A stretch of 64,000 nucleotides of DNA from CAZEPJ01 sp964514105 (GTDB lineage: Bacteria > Desulfobacterota > Desulfocorpusculales > Desulfocorpusculum), in NCBI GenBank assembly GCA_964514105.1, contig CAZEPJ010000014.1, forward strand, positions 9,970 to 73,969. The letters are read 5' to 3'. Shown here piece after piece: positions 25,617 through 33,440 of the stretch. Numbering within the stretch: position 1 is the first letter of the stretch; each line of letters begins with the position of its first letter. The notes below the pieces were generated by a model that was given only the letters and a program-made list of their open reading frames with translations, did no database searches and had not been told where the DNA came from. Both the position numbers and the translations under genes were made by a program.

Positions 25617-25766
25617 ATGAGGAATCTGGGCAAGGCAGAGCGCCCGGCCAGGGTGGCAGCCGGGGCCGTGCTGGCGGCGGCTGGCCTGTTCGCGCCCGGC
25701 TACTGGAAACCCAAGGTCATGGTCGCAGGCGCGGCCACGGCCGCGAGCGGGCTCGTGGGCTTCTGA
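25617..25766 (+). CDS. Very small membrane protein, DUF2892-like, possibly truncated
   Basis: About 49 residues (52 if the ATG at 25608 is used). It begins MRNLGKAERPARVAAGAVL and continues with two short hydrophobic stretches ending SGLVGF. DUF2892 inner-membrane proteins start in the same way (N.G..DR..R...G..L) and have GLxGFCPLY before a further tail; this protein stops right after GLVGF. It is either a shortened member or a look-alike. AGGGG lies 11 nt before 25617. It follows the DUF1232 gene by 34 nt. Confidence 0.5.
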   Translation: MRNLGKAERPARVAAGAVLAAAGLFAPGYWKPKVMVAGAATAASGLVGF

Positions 25767-25901
25767 CTCTGAAAGGCCATGCTGCTGAAGGTCTTGGGCA
25801 AGGACAAGCGAAGGCGTGGCACCCCGGGCATTTCCCGGGCAGGCCGGTCCCTCGTGCCCCGAGGCGGGACGGTGTGATGGGATCTCCGGGGCCCCCCCGG
25901 C

Positions 25902-26132
25902 CTAGTCGATGATCTCCAGGACCGCCCGCTTCTTCAGCTTGGAGGCCACGGCGTTCAGGATGGTCCGAATGGCCATGGCGGTGTGCCCCTGCTTCCCGAT
26001 GACCTTTCCGATGTCCTCCTTGGCCACCCGCAGCTCTATGACGGATGTCGTCTCCCCGACGATCTCCGTGACATCGACCTTCTCGGGATAGTCGACCAGC
26101 GCCATGGCAATGGTCCTGATGAGCTCTTTCAC
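25902..26132 (-). CDS. khpA: KhpA-like KH-domain RNA-binding protein
   Basis: A 76-residue cytoplasmic RNA-binding protein made of a single KH domain with the GxxG loop in KVIGKQGHTAMAIRTIL. KhpA (YlqC) pairs with KhpB/Jag in many bacteria to bind mRNAs and small RNAs. The GTG at 26132 was chosen because GGAGG lies 5 nt before it and because VKELIRTIAMALVDYPE is the usual family N-terminus. The frame is open 29 codons further upstream, but that part does not look like the family. It is monocistronic here, not beside rpsP. Confidence 0.87.
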   Translation of the reverse strand: MKELIRTIAMALVDYPEKVDVTEIVGETTSVIELRVAKEDIGKVIGKQGHTAMAIRTILNAVASKLKKRAVLEIID

Positions 26133-26324
26133 GTTCACCTCCACATCCGTTTTCACGTCTCCGCGATCCCTTGTCCGCCCCAAAGCCGCCGATTCCCATG
26201 GGAACCGCAGCGCGCACACCTCGTGAGCCCGAGCGCCCAGCCTTCCCCCTTCCCCCTCCCGGCCTTGCGCATCCGATGGGCCGATCTGAGGCCTCCTTCG
26301 GCCGTATTCCTACGGAATTAGATG

Positions 26325-26353
26325 CAAATACCCCAGACCCCGGCCCTTGTCAA
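26325..26353 (-). promoter_or_regulatory. Putative promoter for khpA with structured leader
   Basis: TTGACA at 26348-26353, a 17-bp spacer and TATTTG at 26325-26330 on the minus strand. The leader to khpA is about 185 nt and contains small perfect hairpins (CCGTA-TACGG and GGCC-GGCC arms, about 26290-26315). Confidence 0.45.
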
Positions 26354-26367
26354 TACTCCCGACCCCG

Positions 26368-26796
26368 TCACAACCCCCGGTCCTGGGCATCGGCACACAG
26401 GCTCTCGATGGTCACGGAGTCCAGGTACTCTCCGAGGCGCCTTGCGGCCTCGTCCCACACCGGTTTGGTCACGCAATGCGGGGCCCGGTGGCACATCGCC
26501 TTCCCTCGCCCCTTCTCCCGGCACGAGACGAGGTTCCACGGCCCGTCGGTGACTCGCACCACGTCCGCCACGGTGATCTGCGATGGGTGCCGGCCCAGGA
26601 AATACCCGCCCCTGGCCCCCCTTTGGGTCCGGATGATCCCGGCGCGCCGCAGCCGCTGGAGGATCTGCTCCAGGTATCGTACCGGGATCTCCTGCCGGTC
26701 GGCGATGCGCCGGATCTGCTCGGGTTTTCCGTTGCCGTGATAGGCAAGATCGAATACCGCCCTGACGCCGTACCTCCCCCTGGTCGACAGCTTCAT
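26368..26796 (-). CDS. Rrf2 family transcriptional regulator
   Basis: A 142-residue winged-helix regulator. It opens MKLSTRGRYGVRAVFDLAYH and has the Rrf2 wing RTQRGARGGYFLGR near residue 60. Three cysteines (about 93, 103 and 109) in SCREKGRGKAMCHRAPHC suit Fe-S cluster binding, although the first spacing is wider than in IscR. Such proteins sense Fe-S status, nitric oxide or redox. GGGGGAGGG precedes the ATG at 26796. No isc genes are adjacent, so the regulon is not clear. A palindrome over its predicted promoter suggests autoregulation. Confidence 0.9.
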   Translation of the reverse strand: MKLSTRGRYGVRAVFDLAYHGNGKPEQIRRIADRQEIPVRYLEQILQRLRRAGIIRTQRGARGGYFLGRHPSQITVADVVRVTDGPWNLVSCREKGRGKAMCHRAPHCVTKPVWDEAARRLGEYLDSVTIESLCADAQDRGL

Positions 26797-27299
26797 CTGC
26801 CCTCCCCCCGTTCCTGCAGTGGCGACCCCGCGTCCACGGGACCCGCGCCCGTGCGGCCAATCCAGGGGCGCGTGCCCGGCCCCCCTTCTCCGTGCGGCTG
26901 GACCGTCGAGCAGGCGGCCGGTCGTTATCCAAACAAATTGGACCACTCTTGTCAATCTCAACCGCCGTTCCGGTCCAACCCGTCCATTCCAGGTGCCAGC
27001 CCGTTGTCCCGGCGTCCTGCTCCGACGAAGAGGCGAGGAGGCGCCCACGGCAGGCCAGCAGGCCGTGAGGCTCCAAGCGGGATCGAGCGAGGCATCATGG
27101 GAGGACGACCAGGAAAGAGGGCACGGATACCGGGCAGGCGAGCCGCCACAGGGTCATTGCCCGGGCGTCGAGCCCTGGGGCCTGGGGCCCCCCTTACTTG
27201 GGCGATGCAGCGGATACCGGTTTGCCCTCCCGGGCGAGATGGATTAAGATGCTGGGGCCGCCCGCGCGTCGAGACGCCATCGAGGGCATTGGGGATTTC
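26797..27299. other. Intergenic region between rrf2 and the LolC/E gene
   Basis: About 500 nt of divergent spacer. It holds the predicted rrf2 promoter/operator at 26927-26955 and is otherwise GC-rich. Open frames in it have no good ribosome sites and were not called. No plus-strand promoter for the LolC/E gene was recognised. Confidence 0.5.
26927..26955 (-). promoter_or_regulatory. rrf2 promoter with overlapping palindromic operator
   Basis: TTGACA at 26950-26955, 17-bp spacer, TTGGAT at 26927-26932 on the minus strand. The palindrome TCCAA-ACAAA-TTGGA (26928-26942) covers the -10, which suits autorepression by the Rrf2 protein. Confidence 0.5.
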
Positions 27300-28556
27300 A
27301 TGGGATACCAGCTGTGGATCGGTCTCAAGTACTTGCGTGCCAAGCGAAGGCACGCGACCATCTCGGTCGTCACCTTTTTGTCGGTCCTGGGGGTGGGGGT
27401 CGGGGTCACGGCCCTCATCGTCGTGATTTCCGTGATCAACGGCTTCGAGGAGAACCTCAAGGAGAGAATCCTTGGGCTGACGGCCCATGCCCTCGTGTTT
27501 CAGCGGGGGCAGGAGATGAAGGACTGGGGGGAGGCCCGCCGGCAACTCCTGGAGGTGCCGGGCGTGGCCGGGGCCAGCCCCTTCATCGTCCGCGAGGTGA
27601 TCCTCCAGGGAGCGACCAAGAGCGTGCAGGCGGTCATTCGCGCCGTGGACCCCCAGACCGTGGAAACCGTCATCCCGTTGGCCAAGATCCTTCAGGCGGG
27701 TCGCCTGTCCGATCTGAATCCGCCCGACGGGGGCGACTATCCCGGGATCATCCTGGGCAAGGAACTCCTGAGAGAACTGGGGGCCGCCGTGGGCGACACG
27801 GTGGTCCTCGTTTCCCCCGAGGGCACTCTCACCCCATGGGGAAACCTTCCCAAATGGAAGCGGTTTCAGGTCAAGGGGTTTTTCGATGCGGGCTACTGGG
27901 ACTTCGACTCCAAGGTGGGCCATATCTCCATCGCCGTGGCCCAGGATCTCTTTGAGATCCACGACCGGGTCACCGGGATCGAGCTGCGAATGCCCGACAT
28001 CTACGCCGCTCCGCGGGTACGCTTGAAGATTCACCAATCTCCCCTGGGCGCGAACTTCATCGTCCAGGACTGGACCCAGCTCAACCGCAACATCATGATC
28101 GCCCTGTCCATGCAGAAACGGGTCATCTTCATCATCCTGCTGTGCATCGTGGGCGTGGCGGCGCTGCTCATCATCAGCATCCTGGTCATGATGGTGATGG
28201 AGAAGCAGAAGGAGATCGCCGTGCTCAAGGCCATGGGGGCCCGCTCCATGCACATCCTGTGCATCTTCGTCTGCCAGGGGCTCCTCATCGGGTCCGCGGG
28301 CACGGTCCTGGGATGCCTCGGAGGACTTCTCATCTCCTGGAATCTGGAGTGGATCGTCGGCGCCCTGGAACGAGCCCTGGACGTGCGCTTCCTCCCCGAG
28401 GACGTGTACTACGTGGGACAGTTGACGTCCCGGGTCAGCCCGGCCGACCTGGGAATCATCGTGGTCGTCACCCTGCTTATCAGCGTGACCGCGAGCCTCT
28501 ATCCGTCATGGCGCGCCTCCCGCCTGGACCCCGTGGAGGGGTTGCGGTACGAATGA
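27300..28556 (+). CDS. LolC/LolE family lipoprotein-releasing permease
   Basis: A 418-residue inner-membrane protein. A first transmembrane helix at about 25-50 follows the LolC/E signature LRAKRRHATISVVTFLSVLGVGVGV. A large periplasmic MacB-like domain (about 50-270) comes next, then a C-terminal FtsX domain with three helices and the coupling segment EKQKEIAVLKAMGA. In the Lol system this permease extracts outer-membrane lipoproteins using the ATPase LolD. No LolD is adjacent, so the ATPase must be encoded elsewhere. GGGGA lies 5 nt before the ATG at 27300; the frame is open upstream but the signature starts here. Confidence 0.9.
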   Translation: MGYQLWIGLKYLRAKRRHATISVVTFLSVLGVGVGVTALIVVISVINGFEENLKERILGLTAHALVFQRGQEMKDWGEARRQLLEVPGVAGASPFIVREVILQGATKSVQAVIRAVDPQTVETVIPLAKILQAGRLSDLNPPDGGDYPGIILGKELLRELGAAVGDTVVLVSPEGTLTPWGNLPKWKRFQVKGFFDAGYWDFDSKVGHISIAVAQDLFEIHDRVTGIELRMPDIYAAPRVRLKIHQSPLGANFIVQDWTQLNRNIMIALSMQKRVIFIILLCIVGVAALLIISILVMMVMEKQKEIAVLKAMGARSMHILCIFVCQGLLIGSAGTVLGCLGGLLISWNLEWIVGALERALDVRFLPEDVYYVGQLTSRVSPADLGIIVVVTLLISVTASLYPSWRASRLDPVEGLRYE

Positions 28557-28574
28557 GCCGGGGTCCCTGCCATC

Positions 28575-28603
28575 TTGACAACGCCTCAGTCATTTCATAG
28601 GCT
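28575..28603 (+). promoter_or_regulatory. Putative promoter of the 28.7-kb TRNSxY-domain gene
   Basis: Perfect TTGACA (28575-28580), a 17-bp spacer and a weak TAGGCT (28598-28603), 63 nt before the ATG. Confidence 0.4.
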
Positions 28604-28666
28604 CTTACCGCGTGCTGCCCCGACGATTCATTTCGGGCCGAGACTTGGCCGCGCACGGGTGCCCAG

Positions 28667-29155
28667 ATGACTGAGAACCGACGCAAGGAGATTCGCCGGG
28701 AGACGGACCGGGTCCTCGACAAGCTCCTGGAGACCCTTCAGGTGGTGGAGAAGATCTCCAGGGGTGAGCAGGCCGACTTCACGGAGGCCTATGCCGACCT
28801 GGTCGGCCTCAAGAACCAGCTCGGCAGGCGGGAGGTGGACCGGCGAATCGGAGATGCCCTCTGCGCCACCATCGGCGCCATCGCGTCCAATATCGGCCAC
28901 CCCGGGGAGACCAAGGAGCAACCTGCCGAGGAGCGATTGAGGCGCGTCCGCCTCACCAAGGTGAGCGGAGGCAAAGGCCACGCCACCATCGCCGGATGGG
29001 AGGAAGCGCCCCCGGAGGTGGGAAAGAGCTACCGGGTGTTTCAGGAAAACGGCAGCGTGGTGCGCACCTCCCCCATCACCCGTGTCTCGGAAGGGTTCGT
29101 TCAGACCCGCAACTCATTGTACCAACTGGAGATCCTTGGAGAGCAGACGGCGTGA
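28667..29155 (+). CDS. Uncharacterised protein with C-terminal TRNSxY domain (paralogue 1)
   Basis: A 162-residue soluble protein with no signal peptide. Residues 1-90 are charged and helical, with possible coiled coil around 5-60. The C-terminal 65 residues share a pattern with the protein at 39526-40032: RV.(L/V)T(K/R), then VGKSYRV (VGKRYCV in the other), then V.R.S...V..G...TRNS.Y. The match ends with TRNSLYQLEIL against TRNSVYRVDPL. The shared part looks like a small beta-rich domain. I do not recognise the family and propose no function. The other copy carries a membrane anchor, this one does not. The ribosome site is weak. Confidence 0.65.
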   Translation: MTENRRKEIRRETDRVLDKLLETLQVVEKISRGEQADFTEAYADLVGLKNQLGRREVDRRIGDALCATIGAIASNIGHPGETKEQPAEERLRRVRLTKVSGGKGHATIAGWEEAPPEVGKSYRVFQENGSVVRTSPITRVSEGFVQTRNSLYQLEILGEQTA

Positions 29156-29181
29156 CCCCGCCGCGGTGCGGGCGCTCGCCA

Positions 29182-30231
29182 TCAGCCCGCCGCCGGTCGG
29201 TCCTTGAGGGACATCAGGGCCAGGGCGTTCTCCAGGGGCACGGACTTGGGGAAATCGCATCCCACGGTCAGGACGAACCCGCCGGCATCCCCCCACGCGC
29301 GGACGCAGTCCCGGGCCTCGGCCTCCACCTCCTGCGGCGTCCCCGAGAGGAAGGCCCCCGTGGGCGATACGTTGCCCGCCACGCAAACCTTTCCGCCCAG
29401 GACCCGGCGCGCCAGCCCCAGATCCACCTTGGACTCCAGGCTGAAGCAATCGGGGGCCATCTCCAGGACATCCCCCAGGATCCGCCCCGTGTCCCCGCAG
29501 ATGTGCATGGAGCAGTGCTTCCCCCTGGCCTTCACCCTGTGGCACAACGCCTGAAGATGGGGTTTGGCCACAGTCCTGAAAGTCTGGGGCGAGATCAGGT
29601 CGCCCGAGGCCACGGGGTCGGAGAAGTTCACCCCCGCGATGTCCGGATGATCCAGGATGGGCTCCACCATGCCCCAGAGAAACTCGGTGCACACGGACAG
29701 CAGCCTCCCCAACCCATCGGGATCCTCCAAGGTCGCCATCATCACCGCGTCCGTGCCGGCGATGCGCGCCGCCGTGGTCAGGGGGCCCCATTGGGTAGGC
29801 AGGATCATGGCGTCCCTGCCGATGGCGTCCGCCACCAGGTGATGGGCCTCCGTGAGGCGTCCCATGAGGGGATGGCCCAGGGCCTGGTCCGGAGCAAGGC
29901 GGTCCACCTTTCCGACGGCCGGGATGGCCGGGCCCAGAAGGCGGGGTGTGTCCGATGATCGGTCCTCGATGGGGCAGCCCAGGAGGTGGGCCGGATAGTT
30001 GAGGAAGCCGGCGCCCGTCCAGATCAGGTCGTGGCCCAGTCGTTCATGGGCCTTCACGAACACCGCTGCCATCTCCCGGGGGTCCCGGACGATCTCGGCA
30101 AAGGTCTTTCGGGCTTGATGGACGTACCACTCCCCCCCGGCGATGAGGGTCACGGGCACCCTCGGAGGCCGACGGCCGGCAAAGGCTTCGGCAACCACAT
30201 CCTTCCCGCACATGGTCGACGCACTACCCAT
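29182..30231 (-). CDS. Uroporphyrinogen-decarboxylase-fold methyltransferase (MtaA/CmuA-like)
   Basis: A 349-residue cytoplasmic TIM-barrel protein of the UroD superfamily. It lacks the N-terminal substrate arginines of true HemE. It carries the zinc site of methylcobamide:thiol methyltransferases instead: HICGDTG near residue 246 and a cysteine in VGCDFPKSVP near 325. Such proteins move methyl groups between corrinoid proteins and coenzyme M, tetrahydrofolate or similar acceptors in anaerobes. No corrinoid protein gene is adjacent. GGGGGG lies 9 nt before the ATG at 30231; ATG 30213 is an alternative. Confidence 0.85.
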   Translation of the reverse strand: MGSASTMCGKDVVAEAFAGRRPPRVPVTLIAGGEWYVHQARKTFAEIVRDPREMAAVFVKAHERLGHDLIWTGAGFLNYPAHLLGCPIEDRSSDTPRLLGPAIPAVGKVDRLAPDQALGHPLMGRLTEAHHLVADAIGRDAMILPTQWGPLTTAARIAGTDAVMMATLEDPDGLGRLLSVCTEFLWGMVEPILDHPDIAGVNFSDPVASGDLISPQTFRTVAKPHLQALCHRVKARGKHCSMHICGDTGRILGDVLEMAPDCFSLESKVDLGLARRVLGGKVCVAGNVSPTGAFLSGTPQEVEAEARDCVRAWGDAGGFVLTVGCDFPKSVPLENALALMSLKDRPAAG

Positions 30232-30255
30232 TCAGCTTGTCCCCCCAACGGCCTG

Positions 30256-30290
30256 AAAAAAAAAACAGGGAAACCCATCATGGATTTCCC
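30256..30290 (-). terminator. Intrinsic terminator of ssrA (tmRNA)
   Basis: A 9-bp stem (30268-30276 with 30282-30290, one U:G pair, loop of 5) is followed on the minus strand by TG and a run of ten T, 17 nt past the tmRNA 3' end. Confidence 0.85.
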
Positions 30291-30306
30291 AGCACCGCTT
30301 TGAGGT

Positions 30307-30658
30307 TGGTGGAGGCGGCGGGAGTCGAACCCGCGTCCGGAAACCTTCAGCCAAGGCATCTACATACATAGCTCCTGTTTTGATCTCACCCGCCTCGGCT
30401 CCCAGGAGCAGGATCCTCGGCGGGCCAGCCTACTTGAATCTCGCCGCATCCCCTGCAGGCGTCAGGGATTTGGCCATCCCGCTGTTCGACGTCCTGTCCG
30501 GCCCCGCGGGCTGAACCGGAAGGACGTGGCCTTAAGCGGCCAGGGCGTAGTCGTAGTTGTCGGCGACTAACTTTGAGCCCTATCTGTTTAACGAGGGGAT
30601 AGGAACCTCGGCATGCAGCCTTGACCTCAACTGTCCCCGTCGAAACCTTTTCGCCCCC
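30307..30658 (-). ncRNA. ssrA: Transfer-messenger RNA (tmRNA)
   Basis: A 352-nt one-piece tmRNA that rescues stalled ribosomes. The 5' end GGGGGCGAAAAGGTTTCGAC lies at 30658. The 3' end has the T-arm GCGGGTTCGACTCCCGC, an acceptor strand pairing with the 5' GGGGGCG, and an encoded CCA at 30307. The tag reading frame lies at 30532-30564 and ends GCC GCT TAA: it encodes ADNYDYALAA after the alanine carried by the tmRNA, with the usual ALAA degron. It has its own promoter and terminator. Confidence 0.97.
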
Positions 30659-30687
30659 CTTGGTTGAAGAAAACCACGCCCGATTTC

Positions 30688-30717
30688 ACTATAGCACTTG
30701 CCCCGGCCCGCCGACAA
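30688..30717 (-). promoter_or_regulatory. Putative ssrA promoter
   Basis: TATAGT (-10) at 30688-30693 and TTGTCG (-35) at 30712-30717 on the minus strand, spacer 18. The -10 lies about 30 nt before the mature 5' end, leaving a short leader for RNase P to remove. Confidence 0.55.
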
Positions 30718-30770
30718 GCCCAACCGCATTTGCGCTCCTGTCCATTTCGTCACGGGCGGCAAACAGGCTG

Positions 30771-30857
30771 CGGCAGCCCGATCTGCCTTCGTTTCACACC
30801 GCGGCGATCACCCTCTTGCCGCTCCCATGGGGGGGATGCTCGCCCTCCCGCGGCAAG
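30771..30857. repeat. Dispersed intergenic repeat, copy B
   Basis: The first 42 bp match 2910-2951 at 37 positions. The second part contains a perfect 8-bp inverted repeat (CTTGCCGC at 30815-30822, GCGGCAAG at 30850-30857), so the element can fold into a hairpin. Its position upstream of a promoter region parallels copy A. Confidence 0.6.
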
Positions 30858-30961
30858 GGAAACTGCCTGCTCGCCGGAAATGCATGTCTCATGGCTCTGC
30901 TGGGGAAGCAGGAGTCGGGGACCAAGGGCTCCCACCCCTTGCTGAAGGGTTGCCTCCGCTC

Positions 30962-30977
30962 TGGCACGCCTGTGTCT
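30962..30977 (+). promoter_or_regulatory. Sigma54-like element upstream of the secreted-protein genes
   Basis: TGGCACGCCTGTGTCT matches the -24/-12 consensus (TGGCACG N4 TTGCW) at 10 of 12 positions, including all seven of the -24 part, but the critical G of the -12 GC is replaced by T. It lies 155 nt before the first secreted protein gene. Suggestive only. Confidence 0.3.
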
Positions 30978-31132
30978 TATTGGTGAGTTGAGGTCAGAAA
31001 ACGACATCGGCGGACATGCGACATAAGATGTTGTTATCAAAAGAACAAAAACTGGTCAAACCGTCATCAGCCAGAAGGCCTTCGTTACCATTATGTTATA
31101 TCAACGACAATATTGGCCAAAGGAGGAGGCAG

Positions 31133-31993
31133 ATGCTCTCCAGATGGATCCTGCAGGCCGTTCTCCTGGGGCTTCCAGCCGGGGCGTTGGCGTTCCAGGT
31201 CCCCCTGTTCTGGGACCGCAACCCTGAAGCCGATCTGGCGGGGTACGTGCTCTACAACGGGACGCAGTCGGGCCAATATGACCACTCCTTCTGGATCGAC
31301 AAGGAGGCCTGCACGGGGGATGTCTGCCAAGTCACCCTGGAGCTGTCGGAGGGACATTGGTACGCATCGGTCACGGCGGTGAACGACGCCGGCCTGGAGA
31401 GCGAACCCAGCGAGGAGATCCACATCATCCTCGGGCAGGACCAGCCTGTGGTGCTCTACCCCAACGGGTCCATCCGGTGGATCCGGGGATGTCCATACGA
31501 GATCCTATGGGAGAACTTCGACGCAGGGAACGTCTCGCTTCGGCTCATGAAGGATGGGCGGCTTCACAGGAAGATCGCCAAGAAGACGGCCAACGACGGA
31601 CAGTTCGTCTGGAATGTTCACAAGGCCCAGGCCCCGGGCGATGGGTTTCGGGTCCAGGTGTCGGCCGGTGGACAGTCAGACCTCTCGGATGAAGCGCTGG
31701 AGGTGGTGGCCCCCACGGTCCTGGCGCCCGCTGACGGGGCCTCCCTGGCTCGGGGAGCGGTGCACACCATCCAATGGGACAACGAGACCTTCTGCGGCAG
31801 CGATGTCCATGTGTATCTGTATCGGAAGAAGCGGGCATTTCGAGACATCGCCCTCTCGGCACCCAACACGGGGACCCTGCAATGGCTTGTCCCCGGCGAT
31901 CTGCCTCCGGCCGGGACGTATCGCCTCCGCATTCAGTCGGCGGCCCACGGCACGTGTGCCGCGTATTCCGACGGTCTGTTCGTGGTCAACTGA
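31133..31993 (+). CDS. Secreted protein: fibronectin III plus two Kre9/Knh1-like domains (paralogue 1)
   Basis: A 286-residue exported protein. A Sec signal peptide (1-20, ending GALA) is followed by a fibronectin-III-like domain (about 22-105; FWDRNPEADLAGYVLYNG) and two Ig-like domains of the Kre9/Knh1 type (about 107-195 and 197-286). Each of these has an IxW strand (YEILWE, HTIQWD) and a closing YRLRIQS/FRVQVSA strand. Cysteine pairs in the fibronectin part (ACTGDVC) and in the last domain (FCGSD, TCAAY) suggest disulfides. No PEP-CTERM or other anchor is seen. GGAGGAGG precedes the ATG at 31133. It is 38 nt upstream of the next secreted protein and paralogous to 33786-34706. A cell-surface or matrix role is inferred. 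Confidence 0.8.
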   Translation: MLSRWILQAVLLGLPAGALAFQVPLFWDRNPEADLAGYVLYNGTQSGQYDHSFWIDKEACTGDVCQVTLELSEGHWYASVTAVNDAGLESEPSEEIHIILGQDQPVVLYPNGSIRWIRGCPYEILWENFDAGNVSLRLMKDGRLHRKIAKKTANDGQFVWNVHKAQAPGDGFRVQVSAGGQSDLSDEALEVVAPTVLAPADGASLARGAVHTIQWDNETFCGSDVHVYLYRKKRAFRDIALSAPNTGTLQWLVPGDLPPAGTYRLRIQSAAHGTCAAYSDGLFVVN

Positions 31994-32031
31994 GGAAGGG
32001 CATCCGACGAGCAGACTCAGCGAGGTTGACG

Positions 32032-32904
32032 ATGAAAGCCCTCACAAGCGCCAGGTATGTCTCCCTTGCCGTTCTCGGCTGGGCCCTCTTGTGCACGGGC
32101 TTGGCGGATGCGGCCACCTTCACCCTGCAGTGGGACCCCAACACCGAGCCCGATCTGGCGGGGTACAAGCTTCATTACGGCACGTCCTCGGGGACATACA
32201 CCACCCACATCGACGTGGGGAACGTCACTACCTATGACGTGGCCGGCCTCCAAGACGGGGTGACCTACTATTTCGCCGTCACGGCCCGCGACACCGAAGG
32301 GAACGAGAGCGGCTATTCCAACGAGGTGTCGGGCAGGAAAAACCTGGCTCCCCAAGCCAGTGCCTCTGCCACCCCCACATCGGGGCACGCCCCATTGAGC
32401 GTCTCCTTCACCGGCTCCGGCACCGACCCCGACGGCACCATCGCCTCTTTCTCCTGGACCTTCGGCGACGGCGGCACCTCCTCGGCCCAGAGCCCTTCCC
32501 ATACCTACTCCGCCCCCGGCACCTACACGGCCACACTCACCGTGACGGACAACGACGGCGCCACAGGCACCAAGTCCGTCCAGATCACCGTCTCCGCACC
32601 CAACCAGCCGCCCATGATCACGGCCAGTGCCACACCTGCAAGAGGGGCACCCCCCCTGACCGTCACCTTCACCGGCAGCGCCACGGACAGCGATGGTACA
32701 GTCGTCTCCCTGTCGTGGGACTTCGGCGACGGCGGCACGTCGCCCGGGCCCGACGCGACCCATTCCTATGATGCGGAAGGCACGTATACAGCTGTCCTCA
32801 CGGCCACAGACGACGACGGTGCCACGTCCACCAAGTCCTTCGTCATCACCGTGAATGCAGCACCTAGCAGGCCCAAGGGCCTCAAGATCGGGAAGATCAA
32901 ATAG
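32032..32904 (+). CDS. Secreted protein: fibronectin III plus two PKD domains
   Basis: A 290-residue exported protein. A signal peptide (about 1-27, ending LADA) is followed by a fibronectin III domain (about 28-102; LQWDPNTEPDLAGYKLHYG) and two PKD domains (about 104-190 and 192-278), each with WTFGDGG or WDFGDGG and a terminal TVTDNDGAT or TATDDDGAT strand. The basic tail (KGLKIGKIK) shows no sorting signal. PKD/FnIII proteins are typically adhesins or matrix-binding modules. It is co-transcribed with the preceding Kre9-like gene and closed by a strong hairpin. Confidence 0.85.
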   Translation: MKALTSARYVSLAVLGWALLCTGLADAATFTLQWDPNTEPDLAGYKLHYGTSSGTYTTHIDVGNVTTYDVAGLQDGVTYYFAVTARDTEGNESGYSNEVSGRKNLAPQASASATPTSGHAPLSVSFTGSGTDPDGTIASFSWTFGDGGTSSAQSPSHTYSAPGTYTATLTVTDNDGATGTKSVQITVSAPNQPPMITASATPARGAPPLTVTFTGSATDSDGTVVSLSWDFGDGGTSPGPDATHSYDAEGTYTAVLTATDDDGATSTKSFVITVNAAPSRPKGLKIGKIK

Positions 32905-32928
32905 CCGGGCGAGGTGCCGGAAACGGCG

Positions 32929-32963
32929 AGGGCCAGCCGCCGATCCTCTCGGTGGCTGGCCCT
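32929..32963 (+). terminator. Hairpin after the secreted-protein pair
   Basis: Perfect 10-bp arms AGGGCCAGCC (32929-32938) and GGCTGGCCCT (32954-32963) with a 15-nt loop, 25 nt past the stop. No T-run, so possibly Rho-assisted or stabilising. Confidence 0.5.
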
Positions 32964-33002
32964 TGGCCCCGCCCCTGCGATGCCTGCACAGGTCGGTTCA
33001 GA

Positions 33003-33260
33003 TCAAGAAGTGGCCTCTGAGAGGCACGCCTGGAGCGCTCCGTCTTCGAAGCCGGCACGTCGCTCAGCCTGTCTGCGCTCTCCGTTCCGCCGCTCGCCCC
33101 CGCGCCGTTCGCAACCTCGACGTCGCACAGCCGCCCCCGACATCAACGCTTCCATGGCGATCCTAAAGGACCGCCGCTCCCCCCTCCTGCGTTCCCCTCT
33201 GCGGCGCTCCCCGTGACGCCTGTCGCCCCCAGCTCGCCTGTCTGTCGCTTGCCACTGCAT
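33003..33260 (-). CDS. Small arginine-rich protein with ERR repeats
   Basis: An 85-codon ORF whose product is strongly biased: DRRAGGDRRHGERRRGER near the start, and a second array RRGCERRGGERRNGERR and so on later, with a short hydrophobic piece (FRIAMEALMSGAAV) between. The xERRxG hexad repeats recall Arg-rich linkers seen in some Desulfobacterota signalling proteins. GGGAGG lies 9 nt before the ATG. It could be a real small nucleic-acid- or membrane-binding protein, or a chance product of a tandem DNA repeat. Confidence 0.4.
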   Translation of the reverse strand: MQWQATDRRAGGDRRHGERRRGERRRGERRSFRIAMEALMSGAAVRRRGCERRGGERRNGERRQAERRAGFEDGALQACLSEATS

Positions 33261-33410
33261 CCCCCTTCGCCTCCCAACCGTTCCTCGCCCAACAGGCCGT
33301 CAGAATTTTACCCGTTCCCCATCGCCGTCGCAACCCCGGACACGGGTCAGACGCCCCGGCGGGTACGATCTTTGGCTTCGGGACCGACTGCCCCGCAACG
33401 AATTTTCTTG

Positions 33411-33440
33411 TTGACTTGCCGAAGCTTAGTTAGCTATAAG
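33411..33440 (+). promoter_or_regulatory. Putative sigma70 promoter upstream of the second Kre9-like gene
   Basis: TTGACT (33411-33416), 18-bp spacer, TATAAG (33435-33440) in a locally AT-rich stretch. The leader to the ATG at 33786 would be about 340 nt. Confidence 0.55.

Larger units (their letters stand above)
30659..31132. other. Intergenic region between ssrA and the surface-protein island
   Basis: About 470 nt holding the ssrA promoter, dispersed repeat copy B (30771-30857), a partial sigma54-like element (30962-30977) and an AT-rich leader (about 31000-31120) ahead of the first secreted protein gene. No gene is seen. Confidence 0.5.

Noticed and set aside
29182..30231. Calling the UroD-fold gene hemE
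   Set aside because: The HxCG...Cys zinc site and the lack of the N-terminal arginine motif fit methyl-transfer enzymes, not uroporphyrinogen decarboxylase.
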